From: Phycicoccus sp. Soil802
GTDB taxonomy: Bacteria; Actinomycetota; Actinomycetes; Actinomycetales; Dermatophilaceae
NCBI RefSeq assembly: GCF_001429605.1
Contig: NZ_LMSS01000005.1
Span: 416,618 to 480,617 of the forward strand
Direction: 5' to 3'
DNA length: 64,000 bases
The notes under the pieces are model-generated. The model had not been told where the DNA came from, made no database searches, and saw only the letters and a program-made list of their open reading frames with translations. Position 1 is the stretch's first letter; each line of letters begins with the position of its first letter. This document shows positions 18,988 to 28,047 of this stretch, one piece after another. The translations under genes and the position numbers were made by a program.

Positions 18988-20057
18988 GACCGGCCGCCCG
19001 TGCGGAGCGCCTGGCCGATCAGGGCGCTGGCGAAGGTGACCCGCTCGGGCGCCCCCGACGCGACCACCAGGCGACGGTGCGCATCATCGACCGGCAGCTC
19101 GCAGCGCATCATCGGCCGGCAGAACGGAGTGGCGGCGTGGAACTCCTCGGCCACCACTGTCACCTCGCCATTCGTCGGGTCCTTCCGGTGCCCGAGTAGC
19201 GTGTCGGAACCGATGACTCCGAGGAGGTTGCAGAGACCTGGCACGTCAGCTGGCGGACTGTCCAGGGTCGTCGCGTCGTAGACGTTGAGCGTGGAACATG
19301 CCTTCGGATCGTCGCTGTAGTTCGTCGGCGGGCCCAGCGCGGGCCAGCTGGCGACCGCAACGTCGGAACCGGTGTAGGGCACCCGATAGGGGTTGACTCG
19401 GGTGGGCGCTTTACCCGGCTCCCAAAGCCATCCGTCGCCGTCACTGCCTCCCGCGACCAGGCCGAACAGGTGCGTGTTGTCGACCCAGAGGGCCCCCACG
19501 CGCGTACCGAACCCGAACGCGGACGTGTAGGTCTGGCCGCTGACCAGGTCGCGGACGACCGGCTGCAGCACCACATCCTGTGCACCAGGTTGGAACGTGT
19601 AGGCGATCCTGCGGCCGTCGGGCGACAACGCGACCCTCACGTTCTGAGGTGCCTCGGGATTGTCATGGGACAGCGGGATCGGGAGCTTGCCGAACTTCCC
19701 CGTCCGAGCGACCAGGCCGACCGCCTCGGGCGAGCCGCCACCCTCGCGCGGGACCAGCCAGACTGCCGCCAGCGGTCCTGGAGAGTCCCCGAGCTCCGGC
19801 AGTGCCGCCCCCGCCGGGTACTGGATCGGAAGCGTGAAGGCCACGGTCGTCGCCGGCGCGGGGTCGGGCCGATCGCGATCGCCGAGTCGTAGACCGACCC
19901 CCGTGCCGACGGTGCCCACCACCAGGGCAGCGGCCGTGAGGGCGACCAGCTGCTTCCGCCGGGCCTGCTTTCCGCGTGCCCAGAGCTCGGCCGGTGGCGC
20001 ACCTCCCGTCGGTGCGTCGTCTGCCAGGTCCACCAAGAGGTCGCGCAACGTGTCCAT
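18984..20057 (-). CDS. Membrane-anchored protein coupled to the sigma factor
   Basis: 357 aa. The short cytoplasmic part MDTLRDLLVDLADDAPTGGA resembles the N-termini of actinobacterial SigE-operon membrane proteins. It is followed by one transmembrane helix (about 36-57, QLVALTAAALVVGTVGTGVG). About 300 residues lie outside, with repeated short blocks (VALSPDGRRIAYTFQPGA, LWVDNTHLFGLVAGG) that look like a beta-propeller. Three or four Cys lie in the outer part. Overlaps the sigma gene by 4 nt. Probably a sensor or anti-sigma; no classical zinc-binding anti-sigma motif is seen. Confidence 0.75.
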   Translation of the reverse strand: MDTLRDLLVDLADDAPTGGAPPAELWARGKQARRKQLVALTAAALVVGTVGTGVGLRLGDRDRPDPAPATTVAFTLPIQYPAGAALPELGDSPGPLAAVWLVPREGGGSPEAVGLVARTGKFGKLPIPLSHDNPEAPQNVRVALSPDGRRIAYTFQPGAQDVVLQPVVRDLVSGQTYTSAFGFGTRVGALWVDNTHLFGLVAGGSDGDGWLWEPGKAPTRVNPYRVPYTGSDVAVASWPALGPPTNYSDDPKACSTLNVYDATTLDSPPADVPGLCNLLGVIGSDTLLGHRKDPTNGEVTVVAEEFHAATPFCRPMMRCELPVDDAHRRLVVASGAPERVTFASALIGQALRTGGRS

Positions 20058-20171
20058 GGGCTTCTCCGATCCAGAGTCTCACCCAGGAACACGCCGCGGG
20101 AGACTCATTCGGAGGGGGCCGCGACCCGCCCATGCGTCAGACCGCAGGATGGTCGGCCTTCGCGACGACCG

Positions 20172-20714
20172 TCACCCAATCTTGTGGATCTGATAACCCA
20201 CTGCGGCCATTGACTTCCCGGCGGGAACGAGGACGACGACAGACTTCGGCGCCGCCCGATCGAGTACGAGCTCCAGAGCATCGGTGCTCGTCGTCCCTGC
20301 ACAGTCGTGCAGCTGGCGGATCACCGATCGGTCCCCGAGTGAGAAGTGCGCTACGAGCACGCCCTCTCCAGCGCACCTGACGACGAGGCGGTAGGTCCCC
20401 GCCGGCCAAGTCCCAGCATCCTCGTCGCGGATGATCATCGTTTGGACGCCGGTCGTGCGTTGGACAACGGTGGGCCTCGCTGGGACGGTCACCACAGCGT
20501 TCGAGTCCTGCGCCCTGTTGACGGACGCCATGAGGGTGTCCATGCGCGCAACGAAGTCGGCCGAGCTGCTTGTCGTCGTCGGCGGCGAGCTGGGGGCACC
20601 AGCGTCGGCGCCGGTGCAGGCTGACGCGACAAGAGTCATGACGAGGCCTACCGCGAGCGGTCTGGCCCAGTTGGATGTCACCCGGGCAAGCCGCGTTGAC
20701 CACCAACGGCGCAT
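20172..20714 (-). CDS. Lipoprotein of unknown function
   Basis: 180 aa from ATG 20714 (MRRWWSTRLARVTSNWARPL). Signal peptide with lipobox LVASAC, then a Ser/Thr/Pro linker and a domain ending AAVGYQIHKIG. Two further Cys (VRCAGEG and LHDCAGT) could pair. The start lies 4 nt after the stop of the frameshifted lipoprotein gene, so it belongs to that operon. No family recognised. Confidence 0.7.
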   Translation of the reverse strand: MRRWWSTRLARVTSNWARPLAVGLVMTLVASACTGADAGAPSSPPTTTSSSADFVARMDTLMASVNRAQDSNAVVTVPARPTVVQRTTGVQTMIIRDEDAGTWPAGTYRLVVRCAGEGVLVAHFSLGDRSVIRQLHDCAGTTSTDALELVLDRAAPKSVVVLVPAGKSMAAVGYQIHKIG

Positions 20715-20718
20715 GCGG

Positions 20719-21928
20719 TCAACCACCGTTCCAGCGTGCGAGGCGCACGTTCGCCGAAGCTTGCGGAGAGGTCGGCGGCAGGGTCCACGCCACATAGTGG
20801 CCCGCCGCCTTCACCCGACTGACGCCGAACGCCTCGCCCAGCTTCACCGGTGACCCGGTCTTGAGCGACCACAAGTACTGACCTGCGTCACCATCGCCGC
20901 TTCCGTTTCCCCACGCTATGAAGTCGTCGCCGCAGACCAGTTCCGTTCCGCGAGCGCTGTCCCTCAGGCGGATCGTCTGGACGTCCCGAGTACTACGGTT
21001 CAGCATCTTGATCGTTCCGCCGTCATCCGGCCCGACGGGGATGGCCCAGGCCACCACGTCCGGGCCCACACACAGCTCCGAGATGAAGCCGACGTCTCCC
21101 ACCGTCCCGTGGTAGATGATCTCGTCCCGGGCACCCCGGCGCAGGCGGATGTCGTACCCGACGCTGTCCGGTGCCGTGTTTGGATCACGCACGTAGACCA
21201 GGCCTCCGCGCGGGTCGACGGTGGGCAGGTCGGCACCTTCCAGGAAGACGCGAGGATGCGGAGCCCCATCGAGCTCCACGGTGGCGATGTTCGTGGCGAT
21301 GGGCAGGTCCGTCCCGGCCTTGCGGAAGGACCACCAGACGCTTTTGCCGTCGCTGGCTATGAGGTGGTCGCCGCCAGCCGCCGGCGGAAGCGGATGACCT
21401 TTGGCGAAGGTGTCGGAGTCGGCGAGCAGCCGAACCTGGCCGTGCGACCACCCGAACACCTTCCAGTCGACGTCGAACAAGTCGGTGGACCGGGTCTCCA
21501 GCCATGCCGCCGTGGCGTCGTTCGGCATCGTGCCGTCAAAGGCCTGCCGCGGCAGAGCCTCCTTCGGCGTTGCAGGCAAACCACGAGCGCTTGGCTCCAC
21601 TCATCACCTGCATCCGAGTTTGCGCGATGAGGCTGCCCTGGGCGGGCGGGGGATTCACGCCGACTAAGGCGTGACCGTCGGGTGACAGTGCGAGGACTCC
21701 ATTGCGAGTGGTTCCCGACATGCCCCGCAGGGTCGTCAGCACGGTGAGCTCGCCAGCCCGTGGCTTGCGGGCCGCGTCGGTGCTCAGCTCCCGAGCACGG
21801 GCTGGCGGACTCACTGTCGTGGAGAGTGGCTGAGATGCGCTCACATGGGCTGGAGATGCGGGCTCGGCCTGGCACCCGGCGAGAGCCAGGGTTGCCAAGG
21901 CAAGCGCCGTCGCCCGGGTTCGCCGCAT
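20719..21928 (-). pseudogene. Beta-propeller-like lipoprotein gene split by a frameshift
   Basis: The N-terminal part starts at ATG 21928 (MRRTRATALALATLALAGCQ, lipobox LALAGC) and runs in one frame to a stop at 21536. The C-terminal part continues in a second frame from about 21600 to 20719 (GLPATPKEALPRQAF ... VRLARWNGG). The two overlap around 21536-21600. The sense passes from one frame to the other near the SGAK/PSARGLPA junction, and the total span is one base off a multiple of three. The joined product would be about 400 aa with repeated TolB/WD-like blades (VLALSPDGHALVGV; LCVGPDVVAWAIPVG). It is either a true single-base frameshift or a sequence error. Confidence 0.75.
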
Positions 21929-21929
21929 C

Positions 21930-22811
21930 TCAGTACGCGATCCCGTTGCTCTGGAGGAAGGTCGCGAATGACGACGAACTGTAGGAGAAATACCGGGCGG
22001 CCGTTGTGAAGATGGTCGTCGAGGAGTCGGCCCAGCCGATGGTGCCTCCACTGTTGCTGTAGGCGTACGCGGCGATCCAATGTCCGATCAGCCGGTTGGG
22101 ATGCTTGTTGTAGTGCGGCCCGTCGACGAACTCAACGGTGTTACCGCTGAACGGCATGCCATTGCCGCCGATGCTCTGCGCGGCCACGGACTTCAGCAAG
22201 GAACCGCTTGGCGCGTGCACCTGGACGTACCAGTTGACCCCTCGCCAGCGGTTGACGCCGCGGGTCCAGTCAGCTCGAGCCCAGTCGGTCTTGCCGTACT
22301 TGTCCGTCTCCATGTGGTTCGCGTTGGCGAGGCCGGCCTGCCCGGGAGACGTGCCATCGAAGCGGCTGGTGAAGCCGGCCCCGTGCAGGTACCGGATGAT
22401 CTCGTAGCCGCTCGCGGGGCCGCAATAGTAGTCCTTGTTCTGCCCCACCTGGACGACCCCCAAGGACCGCGAGGTCGGGAAGGCCGCCGCCAGGTCCGTC
22501 GACGTCGCCACTCCGGACGCCATGTTCGACGACAACTTCGACGACCCTGCACCGGGTCCGCCGTACTTTGCCTCGTAGGCTGCTTCCGCGAGCTGCGCGC
22601 CGGCAACGTCTCCGGCAGCGGCGGCTTTCGCCCAGCTCTGCGTCGCGGCAACCTTGTCGATCGCTTGCGGGGTGTCCGGTGGGGCCGCTCCCGCGGGGGT
22701 GATGCCTCCTCCATCGACAACGATGGGATCGGGCGCCCCTGCAAAGCCAGGCTGAGCCGTCGTTGCCACACACACTGCTGCAAGTCCGAGAACCGTTAGA
22801 AGCCTTCTCAT
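21930..22811 (-). CDS. Secreted C39-like cysteine peptidase
   Basis: 293 aa from ATG 22811, which follows AGGAGGGGAG. Signal peptide MRRLLTVLGLAAVCVATTAQ with cleavage after about residue 25, then a linker and a papain-like domain. Cys130 is in DYYCGPASGYEIIR, His244 in LIGHWIAAYAY and Asp262 in GWADSST, the arrangement of the peptidase C39-like group. Exported, so not a transporter-linked leader peptidase. It is the first gene of the leftward operon with two lipoproteins; the next ATG follows one base after its stop. Substrate unknown. Confidence 0.82.
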   Translation of the reverse strand: MRRLLTVLGLAAVCVATTAQPGFAGAPDPIVVDGGGITPAGAAPPDTPQAIDKVAATQSWAKAAAAGDVAGAQLAEAAYEAKYGGPGAGSSKLSSNMASGVATSTDLAAAFPTSRSLGVVQVGQNKDYYCGPASGYEIIRYLHGAGFTSRFDGTSPGQAGLANANHMETDKYGKTDWARADWTRGVNRWRGVNWYVQVHAPSGSLLKSVAAQSIGGNGMPFSGNTVEFVDGPHYNKHPNRLIGHWIAAYAYSNSGGTIGWADSSTTIFTTAARYFSYSSSSFATFLQSNGIAY

Positions 22812-22924
22812 GTTGCTCCCCTCCTGCTCCGTGGCCGCCTGCGTGTCGATACGCAGTCCCGTCGGCCAAGTGCGTAGCAGGCAGACTGCCGAGCGGCGCA
22901 TTGCCTGTCAATGACTGGCTTTCT

Positions 22925-22964
22925 AGTCACTCGCAGTCATCGCGAGTCGCCCTCAGTCACTCAG
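22925..22964. repeat. Four AGTC-type direct repeats at exact 10-bp spacing
   Basis: AGTC begins at 22925, 22935, 22945 and 22955, three of them extended to AGTCA. They lie 114-150 bp upstream of the secreted peptidase start and 30 bp after the tsaD stop. One-turn spacing suggests an activator binding as a row, and a SARP or OmpR-type protein fits best. Confidence 0.6.
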
Positions 22965-22993
22965 GAACGAGGTCGCGGGAGGGTCGGTCCGGG

Positions 22994-24073
22994 CTAGGCC
23001 TGGACGAGGGTGACCGGCATCGACGAGTCCGCGGGGAGCGCGAGGTCGGACGGCGCGCGTCCCTTGATGACCATCTGCGCCCCCAGGGACGCGACCATCG
23101 CGCCGTTGTCGGTGCACAGCCCCGGCCGCGGCACCCGCAGGGTGATGCCAGCGGCGTCGCAGCGCTCCTGGGCCATCGCCCGTAGCCGGCTGTTGGCGGC
23201 GACGCCACCACCGATCTGGAGGTTCATCACGCCGTGCTCCTTGCAGGCCAGGACGGCCTTGCGGGTGAGCACGTCGGTGACCGCCTCCTGGAACGACGCG
23301 GCGACGTCGGCGACCGGCACCGGCTCCCCTGCCGCCTCGCGCGCCTGCACCCACCGAGCCACCGAGGTCTTGAGCCCGGAGAACGAGAAGTCGAACCGGT
23401 AGCGCTCCATGTCGCGCCCGGTCGTCAGCCCCCGCGGGAAGTCGATGGCGACACGGTCGCCCTCCCGGGCCATCCGGTCGATGTGTGGCCCGCCGGGGAA
23501 GGGCAGCCCCAGCACGCGGGCCACCTTGTCGAAGGCCTCCCCCGCCGCGTCGTCGATCGTCGAGCCCAGCGACTGGATGTCGTCGGTGACGTCGGGCACG
23601 AGCAGGAGCGACGAGTGTCCGCCCGACACGAGCATCGCCAGCGTCGGCTCGGGCAGCGGCCCGTGCTCCACGATGTCGACGGCGACGTGCGAGGCGAGGT
23701 GGTTCACCCCGTACAGGGGCACGCCGAGGGCGACCGCGAGCGACTTGGCCGCTGCCACGCCCACCATCAGCGCACCGGCCAGCCCGGGGCCAGAGGTCAC
23801 CGCGATCGCGTCGAGGTCGGACAGCCTGACGCCTGCCTCCCGCGTCGCCCGCTCGATCGTCGGGACCATCGCCTCGAGGTGCGCACGGCTGGCCACCTCG
23901 GGGACGACGCCACCGAAGCGCGCGTGCTCGTCGACGCTGCTCGCGATGGCGTCGACCAGCAGGGTCTCGCCGCGCACGATCCCGACACCGGTCTCGTCAC
24001 AGGACGTCTCGAGGCCGAGCACGAGCGGCTGGTCTGTGCTTCTAGAAGCGGCGATCCTCGTGGCCGTACTCAC
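22994..24073 (-). CDS. tsaD: tRNA N6-adenosine threonylcarbamoyltransferase TsaD
   Basis: Transfers threonylcarbamoyl to A37 of ANN-decoding tRNAs, working with TsaB and TsaE. 359 aa. [13 protein letters not shown] begins the ASKHA fold. The metal-binding [10 protein letters not shown] has His125 and His129. [10 protein letters not shown]-like [10 protein letters not shown] and [12 protein letters not shown] close the site. GTG start at 24073 overlapping the rimI stop (GTGA). Last gene of the glmS-to-tsaD leftward group. Confidence 0.96.
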   Translation of the reverse strand: MSTATRIAASRSTDQPLVLGLETSCDETGVGIVRGETLLVDAIASSVDEHARFGGVVPEVASRAHLEAMVPTIERATREAGVRLSDLDAIAVTSGPGLAGALMVGVAAAKSLAVALGVPLYGVNHLASHVAVDIVEHGPLPEPTLAMLVSGGHSSLLLVPDVTDDIQSLGSTIDDAAGEAFDKVARVLGLPFPGGPHIDRMAREGDRVAIDFPRGLTTGRDMERYRFDFSFSGLKTSVARWVQAREAAGEPVPVADVAASFQEAVTDVLTRKAVLACKEHGVMNLQIGGGVAANSRLRAMAQERCDAAGITLRVPRPGLCTDNGAMVASLGAQMVIKGRAPSDLALPADSSMPVTLVQA

Positions 24074-24537
24074 GGCGCCACCTCCCCCAGCTTGAGCCGC
24101 ATCACGTGGGCATCCACGTCACCCGGCTGGTAGTAGCGTCGACGGACGGTCAAGGTCTCGAAACCCCTTGACTCATAAAGGCTTCGGGCCGCGCCGTTGT
24201 CAGCGCGCACCTCGAGCATGAGGTATGCCGCGTGGTCGGCGACCGCGCGCGACACGAGCTCCTCGAGGAGCCGGCGGCCGAGGCCCTGCCCCTGCTGGCT
24301 GGGCGCCACCGCCATCGTCATCACGTCGGCGACCTCGCCGCCGAGGTCGACCCCGCCGTAGCCGGCCACCGCGCCGTCACCCTCCTGCACGACCACGTAG
24401 GAGCGACGCGGGCGGGCAGCCAGCTCGGCCCACAGCGAGGCAGGCGTCCAGGCGTCGTCGGGGAACAGCTCGGTCTCGAGCGCGACGACGTCGTCGATGT
24501 CGGTCCAGTGCAGGTCGCGCAGGGTCGCCGTCGTCAT
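24070..24537 (-). CDS. rimI: Ribosomal protein S18-alanine N-acetyltransferase RimI
   Basis: 155-aa GNAT enzyme for the N-terminus of S18. The acetyl-CoA loop is [20 protein letters not shown], then [19 protein letters not shown] and the tail [17 protein letters not shown], typical of RimI. It overlaps tsaB and tsaD by 4 nt on each side. In Actinomycetota rimI regularly lies between tsaB and tsaD. Confidence 0.94.
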   Translation of the reverse strand: MTTATLRDLHWTDIDDVVALETELFPDDAWTPASLWAELAARPRRSYVVVQEGDGAVAGYGGVDLGGEVADVMTMAVAPSQQGQGLGRRLLEELVSRAVADHAAYLMLEVRADNGAARSLYESRGFETLTVRRRYYQPGDVDAHVMRLKLGEVAP

Positions 24538-25208
24538 GGCGTGGCCCGTTCTGCGGTGGTCAGCGCATCAGGCCGACGCAGGTAGAGCGGCTCGACCGGC
24601 AGGTCCACACCGGCGTCGAGGCGTTGCAGCGCAAGGCCGGTCAGCACCCCGGCCGAGACGTCGAGGACAGCAAGGGGTTCGGGGAAGAGCTCGGGATACA
24701 ACACCGGGCCACGACCAGCGGTCGGGAGCGACCGGACCTCCTCCGGCAGGTCCGCAGGACGCACGACCGCCGGGTCGGTCAGGCGCACGGCCCGGTCCTG
24801 CTCGGGGCGGTCGGGGTCGACCCGGTACCGCGCCCAGTAGACCTCCTTGCGCCGCGCATCCGTGGCCACGAGGAACTCGCCCTCCCGGACGTGCTCGAGT
24901 GCCTGCTGCGCCAGGACGTCGAGGCTGCACATCCCGTGCACCGGAATCCCCCGGGCATGGGCGAAGACCAGACCGCTGACGATGCCGACCCGCAAGCCCG
25001 TGAAGGGCCCCGGGCCGTTGCCCACCACCACGTCCGTCACGTCCGCCGCGGAGACCCCGGCGCTGGCCAGCTGGTCGCGCATCAGCGGTGCGACGCTCTC
25101 GGTGTGGCCACGCGGGTCGTCGGACCAACCCATCGCCCAGTCGGCACCAGCGGAGACGGCGACGCTCACCGACGTCGAGGTGTCGATGGCCAGGACGACG
25201 CGGCTCAT
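24534..25208 (-). CDS. tsaB: tRNA threonylcarbamoyladenosine biosynthesis protein TsaB
   Basis: 224-aa non-catalytic ASKHA partner that dimerises with TsaD. Starts MSRVVLAIDTSTSVSVAVSA at ATG 25208, overlapping the tsaE stop by 4 nt. GPGPFTGLRVGIVSGLVFA is the family hallmark. A longer frame upstream lies in tsaE and is rejected. Confidence 0.94.
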   Translation of the reverse strand: MSRVVLAIDTSTSVSVAVSAGADWAMGWSDDPRGHTESVAPLMRDQLASAGVSAADVTDVVVGNGPGPFTGLRVGIVSGLVFAHARGIPVHGMCSLDVLAQQALEHVREGEFLVATDARRKEVYWARYRVDPDRPEQDRAVRLTDPAVVRPADLPEEVRSLPTAGRGPVLYPELFPEPLAVLDVSAGVLTGLALQRLDAGVDLPVEPLYLRRPDALTTAERATP

Positions 25209-25678
25209 CCGTTGGCCCCGAGATCGGACAGGTCGGCGTCGGCCCAGCGCGGGCCGTGGCTCTGCACGCGGGCCCGACGGGTGTCCTCGCCGCTGAGGGT
25301 GACCTCGAGCCGGTCGTCGGCGAGGTCCTCGGCAAGCCCGTGCCCCCACTCGACCACGGTCACGGACTCCTCCAGCGACGTGTCGAGGTCCAGGTCGTCG
25401 AGCTCGGCGAGGCCCCCGAGCCGGTAGGCGTCGACGTGCACGAGAGCGGGCCCGCCGACCAGCGACGGGTGGACGCGGGCGATCACGAACGTGGGCGACG
25501 TGATCGGGCCGCGCACCCCGACCCCCTCGGCCAGCCCCTGGGTCAGCGTCGTCTTGCCGGCACCCAGCCCTCCGGTCAGCACCACGAGGTCACCGGCCGA
25601 CAGCAGGCGACCCAGCCGGGCGCCCCAGGCCCGGGTGTCCTCAGCAGTCGTCAGGTCCGGGCTGGTCAGCTCAGGCAC
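25205..25678 (-). CDS. tsaE: tRNA threonylcarbamoyladenosine biosynthesis ATPase TsaE
   Basis: 157 aa. P-loop LTGGLGAGKTTLTQGLAEGV, the family block SPTFVIARVHP and HVDAYRLGGLAELDDL, and VEWGHGL near residue 110. It drives turnover of the TsaB-TsaD complex. GTG start at 25678, overlapping the hydrolase gene by 8 nt. Confidence 0.95.
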   Translation of the reverse strand: MPELTSPDLTTAEDTRAWGARLGRLLSAGDLVVLTGGLGAGKTTLTQGLAEGVGVRGPITSPTFVIARVHPSLVGGPALVHVDAYRLGGLAELDDLDLDTSLEESVTVVEWGHGLAEDLADDRLEVTLSGEDTRRARVQSHGPRWADADLSDLGANG

Positions 25679-26843
25679 GGCCTTCTCCGCGGCGTGCCCT
25701 GGCGACCTTCCGGCGCTTGGCCAGGTCGGTGACCGTGCGGCGGACCCGCGGCTTCCGCGCGACCTTCACGCCTTCGGCGGCGGCCCGCATGCCGCGGTCG
25801 ATGAGGGCCTCGAACTGCTCGTTCAGCACCTCCGGGTGCTCGAGCATGATGATGTGACCGGCCTCCTCGATCACCACGTGCTCGGCGCCGGGGACGAGGC
25901 GGACGATCTCCTCGCTGTGGTCGGGAGGGGTGAGCACGTCGTGGACTCCGTTGAGCACCAACACCTCCACGCCGTGGAAGTGCACCAGCGCGTCGCGCTT
26001 GTCGTGCTGGTCGAAGGTCGGCAGGAAGTCGGACATCACGTCGAGCGGGGTGCCGAAGATCATGTCGGCCGTGAGCCGCACCGCTGCCGGCGGCACGGGC
26101 GAGGCGAAGCTCCAGCGCTCGACGAGGAACTCCTCGATGTCGCGACCGGCTCGCAGGGCGGTGCGCACCAGCCCCGGACGCGCCGACAGCCGGTCGAGCA
26201 CCGACGGCCCGAACCGGCCGACGAGCTTGCCGAAGTACTGCCCGAAGCCGAGCGACACCAGCTGGGCGCCACCCGCACTGGTCGCCACGAAGGCGGTGGC
26301 GACCACGCGGTCACCCACCAGGTCGGGGTGCTGGTCGGCGAGCGCCATCGTCGTCATGCCGCCCATCGAGTGGCCGATGAGCACGAGCTGCCCCTCGGGT
26401 GCCGTCTCCTCGATCACCCGGTGCAGATCCCTGCCGAGCTGGTCGATGTCGCAGGACTCCTCGCTGCCGCGTCCCGAGCGCCCGTGGCCCCGCTGGTCCC
26501 AGGTCACGACGCGGAACCCGTCCCGCACCAGCGCCTTGCGCTGCAGGACCCAGCTCTGGAGGCTCAGGCAGAACCCGTGGGAGAAGACCACGGTGGGCTT
26601 GTCCCCCGAGGACGCGTCGGCGTCAGGCTCGTCGATCTCGACGTGCAGGGGCACGCCGTCGTCCGCGACGACGACGAACTCCTTGTCAGGGGTGTGGGCA
26701 AAGGCCCCGGCCGGCGCCAGGACCGCGAGCCGCGCGTGCCGCTCCTTGCTGACCCGCCCGGCCGCGATGCCGGCAGCCGTGGCCACACCAGCGGCGGCGA
26801 GCCCGATGCCGAGGCCGGCGAGGCTGCGGTTCGTCGGGCTCAC
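25671..26843 (-). CDS. Alpha/beta hydrolase, membrane-anchored
   Basis: 390 aa. The Ala/Gly-rich N-terminus (LAGLGIGLAAAGVATAAGIA) is one membrane helix. The hydrolase fold follows from about residue 55: VVFSHGFCLSLQSW oxyanion loop, DQRGHGRSG, nucleophile elbow LIGHSMGGMTT (Ser159), LNGVHDVLTPPDHSE and the His in IEEAGHIIMLEHPE. It always sits between alr and tsaE in actinobacteria, but its substrate is unknown. GTG start overlaps the alr stop by 4 nt. Confidence 0.9.
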   Translation of the reverse strand: MSPTNRSLAGLGIGLAAAGVATAAGIAAGRVSKERHARLAVLAPAGAFAHTPDKEFVVVADDGVPLHVEIDEPDADASSGDKPTVVFSHGFCLSLQSWVLQRKALVRDGFRVVTWDQRGHGRSGRGSEESCDIDQLGRDLHRVIEETAPEGQLVLIGHSMGGMTTMALADQHPDLVGDRVVATAFVATSAGGAQLVSLGFGQYFGKLVGRFGPSVLDRLSARPGLVRTALRAGRDIEEFLVERWSFASPVPPAAVRLTADMIFGTPLDVMSDFLPTFDQHDKRDALVHFHGVEVLVLNGVHDVLTPPDHSEEIVRLVPGAEHVVIEEAGHIIMLEHPEVLNEQFEALIDRGMRAAAEGVKVARKPRVRRTVTDLAKRRKVARARRGEGRA

Positions 26844-28018
26844 TGGTCGCCTCCGACGTGGATCCGCGGCACCCGGGCGCCGACCCGCGTCACGATCTCG
26901 TAGTTGATGGTGTCGATCGCCGCCGCCCAGTCCTGCGCGGTCGGCTCACCGGCTGCGCCGACGCCGAACAACACGACCTCGTCGCCCGCCCTGGCCGTCG
27001 AGTCGGCACCGAGGTCGAGCACGAACTGGTCCATGCAGACCCGGCCCGCCACGGCATACCGACGTCCGCCCACCTGCACCGGCCCGACACTGGTGGCGTG
27101 CCGCGGCACCCCGTCGCTGTAACCCATCGGCACGAGGCCGAGCTTGGTCGGCTCGGTGGTGGTGTAGACGTGGCCGTAGGAAACGCCTTGTCCCGCAGGC
27201 GAGTCCTTGACGCTGGACAGTCGCGAGACCAGCCGCATCGCCTCGCGCAGCCCGAAGTCCGCGGGAGCCCCGAGGTCGGGGACGGGCGAGAGCCCGTAGA
27301 CCGAGACGCCGGGTCGCACGAGGTCGTAGTGCGCCGAGGGGTTGGTGAGCGTGGCGGCGGAGTTGGCGAGGTGGCGCACCTGCGGCTCGACGCCCACCCG
27401 GGATGCCTGCTCGAGGATGCCCTCGAAGCGCTCCTGCTGCGCGCGCACCGTGGGGTGCTGCGGCGCGTCGGCGTAGGCGAAGTGGCTGAACAGCCCGACG
27501 ACCTCCACCGCTTCGGCGGCCTGGGCCGACGCCAGGGTCGTGAGCAGGTCGGCGAGGTCGGCGTCCCACGCGCCGTTGCGACCCAGCCCGGTGTCGACCT
27601 TGAGGTGGACCCGGGCCGTGCGACCCGTCGCGGCCGCAGCCGCGAGCACCTGGTCCAGCGACCACGTCGTGGAGACACCGAGGTCGATGCCGAGCCCGAG
27701 TGCCTCGGTGAAGTCCTGGCCGGGCACGTGCAGCCACGACAGGAGCGGGGCCTCCACACCGGCTCGGCGCAGCTCGACGGCCTCGGGCAGCTGGGCGACG
27801 CCCAGCCAGGTGGCGCCACCGCGCAGGGCGGCGCGCGCACTCGGCACCAAGCCGTGGCCGTAGGCATCCGCCTTGACGACGGCCATCACCTCGGCGCTGC
27901 CGGCCCGCGCCTTGAGCGCGGCGACGTTGCTGCTGATGGCCGACAGGTCCACCTGGGCACACGCGGGCAGCCCCGGCGGCGCCGGGGCTGGGGGGGTGCT
28001 GGTCGTGGCGGTACTCAT
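26840..28018 (-). CDS. alr: Alanine racemase
   Basis: PLP enzyme making D-alanine for peptidoglycan. 392 aa from ATG 28018 (MSTATTSTPPAPAPPGLPAC); an ATG 18 nt upstream is also in frame. The PLP lysine Lys49 is in VMAVVKADAYGHG. RPGVSVYGLSP and MDQFVLDLG near the C-terminus carry the second-base Tyr region and substrate contacts. Coupled to the downstream hydrolase gene. Confidence 0.95.
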   Translation of the reverse strand: MSTATTSTPPAPAPPGLPACAQVDLSAISSNVAALKARAGSAEVMAVVKADAYGHGLVPSARAALRGGATWLGVAQLPEAVELRRAGVEAPLLSWLHVPGQDFTEALGLGIDLGVSTTWSLDQVLAAAAATGRTARVHLKVDTGLGRNGAWDADLADLLTTLASAQAAEAVEVVGLFSHFAYADAPQHPTVRAQQERFEGILEQASRVGVEPQVRHLANSAATLTNPSAHYDLVRPGVSVYGLSPVPDLGAPADFGLREAMRLVSRLSSVKDSPAGQGVSYGHVYTTTEPTKLGLVPMGYSDGVPRHATSVGPVQVGGRRYAVAGRVCMDQFVLDLGADSTARAGDEVVLFGVGAAGEPTAQDWAAAIDTINYEIVTRVGARVPRIHVGGDQ

Positions 28019-28047
28019 CGTCGTCCAGTCTTTCACGAGCGCTCAGC

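Noticed and set aside
22925-22964. CRISPR-like array from regularly spaced repeats
   Set aside because: Units are only 4-5 bp and 10 bp apart, with no spacers of CRISPR size and no cas genes.
17029-24222. Motif-free 7.2-kb stretch as proof of horizontal transfer
   Set aside because: With about one motif per 1.6 kb a gap this long is uncommon but not rare over 64 kb; a 6.2-kb gap in core genes (40.4-46.6 kb) also exists. Kept only as a weak hint.
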